This document shows positions 59,111 to 64,000 of a stretch of 64,000 nucleotides of DNA, one piece after another. The stretch lies in contig DHMX01000015.1 of NCBI GenBank assembly GCA_002406015.1, positions 20,852 to 84,851 of the forward strand. Direction: 5' to 3'. The DNA comes from Lachnospiraceae bacterium UBA4631 (GTDB lineage Bacteria > Bacillota > Clostridia > Lachnospirales > Lachnospiraceae). Numbering within the stretch: position 1 is the stretch's first letter; each line of letters starts with the position of its first letter. The notes beneath the pieces were generated by a model that made no database searches, was not told the DNA's origin, and was given only the letters and a program-made list of their open reading frames with translations. A program made the translations under genes and the position numbers.

Positions 59111-60526
59111 ATGAATTTTTACTCGGATATTGATAAGTATGAAAATAGAATCGCAATTGTTACCGCAGAAGGAGAGGAAGTCAGTTATCGGCAATTTATA
59201 GCAGACGGACAGACGTTATTTGCGGATGTTCCTGCAAGAACGCTGATATTTATTGTCTGCGAGAATTGTCTGGAATCGGTCTGTGCCTATATTGGGGCAT
59301 TGAGAAAGCGTGTAGTTCCGGTTATGGTGAATGCAGGGATTGATTCCGAGTTGTTTCAGAAGCTGTATCTTACCTATCAGCCACGCTATATATTTATGCC
59401 GCAGGCATGGAATCAGACGATTGTGGATACCTGTGATAAGGTGCAGGCTTATAGAAATTATGAATTGTATCAAACCGATTGTACGCAGGAATACGAGATA
59501 TATCCGGAGTTAGCGTTGCTGCTTACAACCTCCGGCAGTACCGGCAGTCCGAAGCTGGTTCGTCAATCATATGAAAATATCACTGCAAACGCAAATTCTA
59601 TTGCCGAATATCTGGATATACGGATGGAGGACCGGGCAATTACGACAATGCCGATGAGTTATACATATTGTCTTTCCATTATTAACAGTCATTTGCTTCG
59701 TGGAGCCTGCATCATCATGAACGAGTTCTCGATTATTCAAAGACAGTTCTGGGATTTGTTCCGGGAGCAGAAGCCGACTACCTTTGGAGGGGTTCCGTAC
59801 ATCTATCAACAGTTGAAGGCATTGCGTTTTTCCAGAATGGATGTATCCAGTCTGCGTTACATTACACAGGCAGGCGGAAAGTTATCGAAAGAAATGGCAG
59901 AGGAATTTAACGGCATTTGTGAGGAGAAGGGCATTCAGCTAATTGTTATGTACGGACAGACAGAGGCAACTGCAAGGATGTCTTATTTGCCATGGGAATG
60001 GTCAAAGAAAAAGGCAGGCAGTATGGGAATTGCAATTCCGGGCGGAAAATTCCGTCTGATAGATGTGGAAGGAAAGGATATTGAAGCCGCTGACACTGTG
60101 GGAGAGCTGGTATATGAAGGTGCTAACGTAACCTTAGGTTATGCAGAGAACCGGGAAGACTTGAAAAAGGAAGATGAAAATAAAGGGGTTCTTTATACCG
60201 GAGATATGGCAAAGCGTGATGCAGACGGATTTTATTATATTGTAGGCAGAAAAAAGAGATTTTTGAAGCTGTATGGAAACCGGGTAAATCTGGATGAGGT
60301 GGAAGGACTGCTGCAGAAAGAAGGATTTAATTGCGTATGTGCCGGTGTGGATGAGCATATGAAAATATATACAACAGAGCCGGACACAGAGAAGCATAAA
60401 GAAATATTACAGTATTTAAGCCATACATTGGGATTTGTACAAAAGAGCTTTGAGGTTATATATATACCGGAAATTCCAAGAAATGAAGCCGGGAAGGTAC
60501 TATATTCCGCATTGGGAAATGAATAG
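59111..60526 (+). CDS. AMP-forming acyl ligase (ANL superfamily)
   Basis: A 471-residue adenylating enzyme. Motifs in order: LLLTTSGSTGSPKLVRQSYE near 137, VMYGQTEATARMSYLP near 280, YTGDMAKRDADGFYYIVGRK near 362, and the C-terminal Lys in IPRNEAGKVLYSAL. It is rather short for a CoA ligase and may be an acyl-ACP ligase. It sits before luxE and luxC, so it could load a free acid onto ACP or CoA. Confidence 0.9.
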   Translation: MNFYSDIDKYENRIAIVTAEGEEVSYRQFIADGQTLFADVPARTLIFIVCENCLESVCAYIGALRKRVVPVMVNAGIDSELFQKLYLTYQPRYIFMPQAWNQTIVDTCDKVQAYRNYELYQTDCTQEYEIYPELALLLTTSGSTGSPKLVRQSYENITANANSIAEYLDIRMEDRAITTMPMSYTYCLSIINSHLLRGACIIMNEFSIIQRQFWDLFREQKPTTFGGVPYIYQQLKALRFSRMDVSSLRYITQAGGKLSKEMAEEFNGICEEKGIQLIVMYGQTEATARMSYLPWEWSKKKAGSMGIAIPGGKFRLIDVEGKDIEAADTVGELVYEGANVTLGYAENREDLKKEDENKGVLYTGDMAKRDADGFYYIVGRKKRFLKLYGNRVNLDEVEGLLQKEGFNCVCAGVDEHMKIYTTEPDTEKHKEILQYLSHTLGFVQKSFEVIYIPEIPRNEAGKVLYSALGNE

Positions 60527-60540
60527 GTTGTGAGGAAAAT

Positions 60541-61626
60541 ATGAGAGAACGAGAGACAGTATTTCAATTACCGCCATATAGCTTGAATCAGGACGAAAAG
60601 CGTGCGTATTATAAAGACATTTTATCGGTTATGACAAAGCATCATGCAGAGCATTGTATTCCATACGGAAGTTTATTAGACTGTTTGGATTTTCAACCAG
60701 AGAAAACGCATGAAATAGAAGAATATCCATTTCTTCCCGTACGGTTATTTAAGGAGCTGGAATTACGAAGTGTTCCGCAGGAGCAGGTGATTAAAACGAT
60801 GACCTCCTCCGGCACAACCGGGCAGCAGGTCTCCAAAATTTATCTGGATAAAAATACGTCTGCAAACCAGACAAAGGCATTGGTGCATATTATGTCGGAT
60901 ATGCTTGGCGGGAAACGGTTTCCAATGTTGATTTTAGACACCAGAAGTGTGATTAAGGACAGGAAGAAGTTTTCGGCAAGGGGAGCCGGGATACTGGGCT
61001 TTTCCATGTTTGGACGGGATACAACCTATGCGTTGGATGATAACATGGAATTAGATATGGCAGCAGTACGTGAATTTTTAGAGCGGCATAAGGAAGAAAC
61101 CATATTAATGTTTGGGTTTACTTACATTATCTGGGAGCATTTCTATAAGGTGTTAAAGAAGCAAAATATATATATGAACTGCTCAAACGGAATCCTGCTG
61201 CATGGCGGTGGATTTAAAAAGCTGGCAGAAGAAGCGGTAGATAATGCAACTTACAAGGCTAAACTGAATGAAGTATGTGGAATACAACGTGTATGTAATT
61301 ACTATGGAATGGTAGAGCAGACAGGTTCTATTTTTATGGAATGCGAATGCGGGCGGTTACATGCTTCTAATTATTCGGATATTATTATTCGGAAGCCGAG
61401 TGATTTTTCGGTATGCAAGGAAGGGGAGACAGGACTGATTCAGTTAATATCGTTGCTGCCGGACAGCTATCCGGGTCACAGTATCTTATCAGAGGATATG
61501 GGAAGGATTACCGGCGAAGATAACTGCCCATGCGGAAGAAACGGAAAAACATTTGAGATTCTGGGAAGAATCAAGAATGCAGAGGTCAGGGGGTGTAGTG
61601 ATACTTATGAAAGACCAACAGCTTGA
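60541..61626 (+). CDS. LuxE-like acyl-protein synthetase
   Basis: A 361-residue ANL-related protein. It has IKTMTSSGTTGQQVSKIYLD near residue 84, YYGMVEQTGSIFMECECGRL near 260 and the LuxE C-terminal DNCPCGRNGKTFEILGRIKN with AEVRGC. In luminous bacteria LuxE activates a fatty acid with ATP and passes the acyl group to the reductase LuxC. Homologues outside lux operons occur in nonulosonate and flagellar glycosylation loci of Aeromonas and Shewanella, as I recall. It overlaps luxC by 20 bp. Confidence 0.9.
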   Translation: MRERETVFQLPPYSLNQDEKRAYYKDILSVMTKHHAEHCIPYGSLLDCLDFQPEKTHEIEEYPFLPVRLFKELELRSVPQEQVIKTMTSSGTTGQQVSKIYLDKNTSANQTKALVHIMSDMLGGKRFPMLILDTRSVIKDRKKFSARGAGILGFSMFGRDTTYALDDNMELDMAAVREFLERHKEETILMFGFTYIIWEHFYKVLKKQNIYMNCSNGILLHGGGFKKLAEEAVDNATYKAKLNEVCGIQRVCNYYGMVEQTGSIFMECECGRLHASNYSDIIIRKPSDFSVCKEGETGLIQLISLLPDSYPGHSILSEDMGRITGEDNCPCGRNGKTFEILGRIKNAEVRGCSDTYERPTA

Positions 61627-62794
61627 ATGGATAATCGGAAGTGATTCCTTGGAGGTATCACCATTGCCGCCATATAGTGAAGTGGTAGTCCGGTTTTTGG
61701 ATGCACTATCAAAGGATTTAAGAAAAATAGGAACTGAGCGAGGCTATCCGGATTTGGTTTCACTTGGCTTCTGGTGCAGGAAGGGGAATATTTTACAGTT
61801 GAAAAATCAGGCGGGAGATATAAGCTGCCGCCTTGGCAGGGGACTGGTATTTCACATAACACCATCCAATGTACCGATTAATTTTGCATTTTCTTATTTT
61901 TTCGGATTGCTGGCAGGAAATGCGAACCTAGTAAGAGTTCCGTCTAAGCAATATCCGCAGGTGGATATTATTTGTCAGTTGATTGCAAAGCAGTTGGAAG
62001 CTCCGGAGTATGAAGCTATCCGGGTCGGAACGGCTTTCGTAAGATACGGTCATGATAAGGCTATAACCGATAGCTTTAGTCAAAGGGCAGATAGCCGTAT
62101 TATATGGGGCGGTGATACGGCAATTCAGGAAATCCGGCAGTCTCCTATGAAGGCACAGGGAACAGAGATTGTGTTTGCTGACCGCTATTCGGTTGGTGTA
62201 CTGGATAGTGCGGCAGTCCTGCAAGCGTCACCGGAGGCTCTTAGCCGTCTGGCAAAGCAGTTTTATAATGACACATATTTAATGGACCAGAATGCCTGCT
62301 CGACACCGCATACGATATTCTGGCTGGGAAAGCAGACGGAAGAGGCAAAGCGTATATTCTGGGATGCGGTATGGAAGGAAGCAAAGGGGTATGCGTTGGA
62401 GCCGATTAAGGCTATGGATAAGTATACGGATTTGTGCAGGGTATGTATGCAGCATCCGGAAGTAATAAAGACGGTTCAGAAATATGAAAATTATTTATAT
62501 ACCATTGAATTAACGAAACTACCGCAGGACATTACCGGCTTGCGAGGAAGGTTTGGTATGTTTTATCAGATGGATTTGGCAGAGCTGCAGCAATTGGCAC
62601 CGTATATGACAAGCCGCCTGCAAACGGTATTATATTATGGTGTAGACAAGCAGCAGATATTAGAGGTTGTACTTCAAAATCATTGTCAGGGTCTGGACCG
62701 GATTGTACCGTTTGGAAGTGCGTTGGATATGAATGTATACTGGGACGGATATGATATTATAGGACAGTTATCAAGAAGGCTTCAATGCGTTTAG
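61607..62794 (+). CDS. LuxC-like acyl-CoA/acyl-ACP reductase
   Basis: A 395-residue reductase read from ATG 61607, which overlaps luxE. It has GRGLVFHITPSNVPINFAFS near 84, a nucleotide-site region with RIIWGGDTAIQEI, and the catalytic Cys near 230 in MDQNACSTPHTIFWLG. LuxC reduces an acyl thioester to an aldehyde with NADPH after the acyl group passes from LuxE. No luxAB is present, so the aldehyde is not used for light. It may serve the NeuB-type synthase or the ThDP enzyme. Confidence 0.9.
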   Translation: MKDQQLEWIIGSDSLEVSPLPPYSEVVVRFLDALSKDLRKIGTERGYPDLVSLGFWCRKGNILQLKNQAGDISCRLGRGLVFHITPSNVPINFAFSYFFGLLAGNANLVRVPSKQYPQVDIICQLIAKQLEAPEYEAIRVGTAFVRYGHDKAITDSFSQRADSRIIWGGDTAIQEIRQSPMKAQGTEIVFADRYSVGVLDSAAVLQASPEALSRLAKQFYNDTYLMDQNACSTPHTIFWLGKQTEEAKRIFWDAVWKEAKGYALEPIKAMDKYTDLCRVCMQHPEVIKTVQKYENYLYTIELTKLPQDITGLRGRFGMFYQMDLAELQQLAPYMTSRLQTVLYYGVDKQQILEVVLQNHCQGLDRIVPFGSALDMNVYWDGYDIIGQLSRRLQCV

Positions 62795-62812
62795 GAGTAG
62801 GAAAGAACGATA

Positions 62813-63850
62813 ATGAAAACGATATTTTTTCGTGTAGACGGTAATGAAATAATAGCAACCGGTCATGTTATGCGTTGCATTTCGATTGCAAAGCAAGCAG
62901 TCCGTTATCATTGTCAGGTAATATTTGTTACCGCAGACGATAAGATGCATTCGTTAATTGAACAGCAGGGCTTTGTGTGTAACAGCCTGCACAGCAAATG
63001 GAATGATTTAGAATCCGAAACGGAGCAGATGCTTTCGTATATTGACCAAAACAAGGTAAAACTATTATTTGTTGATACATATTATGTAACGGAGGCGTAT
63101 TTACAAGCATTATCCGACCACACAAGGGTAGTTTATCTGGATGATTTGAACCGGTTTGTATATCCGGTACATACAGTAGTAAATTATGGCATCTGGTCGA
63201 TGCAGCTTTATGACAAGGAACGGTATAAGAAGCAGCAATTAGAAACAAATTTCTTATTGGGGGCAAGGTATATACCGTTGCGTGAGGAATTTGAAAATGT
63301 AAAGTATCAGGTTCATTCCACAGTGAAAAAGGTGTTAGTTACAACCGGAGGAACAGACCAGCTTCATGTCTCGGAAAAATTGTTAGAGGCAGTTATGCAG
63401 GAAACGGATTTAAATGGCTTAGAGTATCATGTCATAGTTGGATGCTTTAATAAAAATAAAGATAAATTATATCAAATTGCAGAAAAGTACAAGTCTGTAT
63501 GTTTACATGAAAATGTGACAAATATGGCATGGTGGATGCAGCAGTGCGACGTGGCAATATCTGCTTCCGGGACGACGTTATATGAGCTTGCAGCCTGTGG
63601 AATACCAACGATATGTTTAGAAGTGGCAGATAATCAAAGAGGTGCTGTCAAATGGCAGGAAGACAAGTATATGCTCTATGCAGGAAATGTATTTGAAGAA
63701 CCGGACCGGACGATAGAACAGTGTCTGCGTCATTTAAGAAACTATGTATTTGACTATGAACTGCGATGTGAATACTCGGCAAGAATGCAAGCCCTGATTG
63801 ATGGAAAGGGAGCCGGGCGGATAGCGAAGTATTTATCTGATTTATTATAA
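62813..63850 (+). CDS. pseG: UDP-2,4-diacetamido-2,4,6-trideoxy-L-altrose hydrolase (PseG)
   Basis: A 345-residue GT-B-fold hydrolase. The start IFFRVDGNEIIATGHVMRCI carries the catalytic His of GHVMRC, and LLFVDTYYVTEAYLQALSDH follows. C-terminal nucleotide-binding motifs are VLVTTGGTDQLHVSEKLLEA and AISASGTTLYELAACGIPTI. It removes UDP before PEP condensation by PseI. It is the last gene of the island in the window and lies 13 kb from pseI, so the carbon-chain genes are nested inside the Pse pathway. Confidence 0.93.
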   Translation: MKTIFFRVDGNEIIATGHVMRCISIAKQAVRYHCQVIFVTADDKMHSLIEQQGFVCNSLHSKWNDLESETEQMLSYIDQNKVKLLFVDTYYVTEAYLQALSDHTRVVYLDDLNRFVYPVHTVVNYGIWSMQLYDKERYKKQQLETNFLLGARYIPLREEFENVKYQVHSTVKKVLVTTGGTDQLHVSEKLLEAVMQETDLNGLEYHVIVGCFNKNKDKLYQIAEKYKSVCLHENVTNMAWWMQQCDVAISASGTTLYELAACGIPTICLEVADNQRGAVKWQEDKYMLYAGNVFEEPDRTIEQCLRHLRNYVFDYELRCEYSARMQALIDGKGAGRIAKYLSDLL

Positions 63851-63860
63851 TGTATATGCG

Positions 63861-64000
63861 ATAAGATTATATATGGTATGTAGAAAGGTATATACAATAA
63901 GACTATAATACGGTATGTAGGAAGGTATATGTAATAAGATTATAATACGGTATGTAGGAAGGTATATATAATAAGATTATAATACGGTATGTAGGAAGGT
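63861..64000. repeat. Tandem repeats of about 37 bp after pseG, cut by the window edge
   Basis: Units start at 63861, 63897, 63934 and 63971 (periods 36, 37 and 37). Each reads ATAAGATTATAATACGGTAT followed by GTAGGAAGGTATATATA with minor changes. The last three copies each hold a perfect TATAAT (63904, 63941, 63978). The period is not a multiple of three, so it is not coding. The array continues beyond the window. Confidence 0.9.

Noticed and set aside
51910..60526. Alkylquinolone (pqs) biosynthesis
   Set aside because: Enzyme classes are similar, but there is no anthranilate pathway, two ACPs are present, and the genes are inside a Pse island.
60541..62794. Bioluminescence operon
   Set aside because: LuxC and LuxE homologues are present but no luxA, luxB or luxD, and the context is flagellar glycosylation.
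63861..64000. CRISPR array
   Set aside because: The whole unit repeats, with no unique spacers, and no cas genes are in view.

Overview
The window looks like a chromosomal segment of a motile, low-to-moderate GC Clostridia, most likely a Lachnospiraceae member (Roseburia/Eubacterium/Butyrivibrio-like). The grounds are protein resemblance, Gram-positive AGGAGG ribosome binding sites with some GTG and TTG starts, and a flagellar gene order matching Bacillus: mbl-flhO-flhP, comFC-yvyF-flgM-flgN-flgK-flgL-fliW-csrA-flaG-fliD-fliS-fliT-hag. No rRNA, tRNA, insertion sequence or CRISPR array was seen.

Layout. 1-6.6 kb is accessory: the end of a LytTR response regulator, an AgrC-like kinase, two lysine-rich proteins of unknown function behind a candidate LytTR operator, an SdpI/SdpR-type immunity and repressor pair, a nitroreductase, and a small membrane-HTH locus that carries the relic of a tandem duplication. 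6.6-18.5 kb holds a giant FliK-like protein, a nitrilase-family amidase, a hemolysin III protein, a cysteine-containing flagellin with its own FliS homologue, a HIT protein, a DivIVA-like coiled coil and a multi-PAS protein with no output domain. 18.7-25.3 kb is mbl, rod genes, a FlgJ-like rod protein, recD2, comF and yvyF. 25.3-33.7 kb is an accessory block (LysR, alcohol dehydrogenase, aldo/keto reductase, flavodoxin lipoprotein, hydrolase, transporter, toxin-antitoxin) inserted between yvyF and flgM. 33.8-45.1 kb is the late flagellar operon, ending in the major flagellin. 45.2-63.9 kb is one tightly packed, same-strand flagellin glycosylation island; 37-bp tandem repeats run off the right edge.

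How the genes work together. FlgM should hold SigD in check. SigD-type promoters precede flgM, both flagellins and possibly the FliK-like gene. FliW and CsrA form the flagellin homeostasis switch, and the major flagellin mRNA leader carries a textbook CsrA hairpin (GTAGC-AAGGAT-GCTAC) upstream of an AAGGAGG ribosome binding site. FlgN, FliS and FliT-like chaperones serve FlgK/FlgL, flagellin and FliD. Maf would attach a nonulosonic acid to flagellin.

The most unusual part is the island. It has pseB, pseF, pseI, pseH and pseG homologues but no pseC in the window. Nested between pseH and pseG is a complete small carbon-chain module: two acyl carrier proteins, a FabG-like reductase, two intact KAS III enzymes, a KAS III-like pseudoenzyme lacking all three catalytic residues, a metallo-beta-lactamase-fold hydrolase, a FabZ-like dehydratase, a ThDP carboligase, a second NeuB-family synthase, an AMP-forming ligase, and LuxE and LuxC homologues. 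I infer that it makes an unusual acyl, aldehyde or branched modification of the flagellar sugar, or a novel nonulosonate. Functions are inferred from motifs read by eye; no searches were run.
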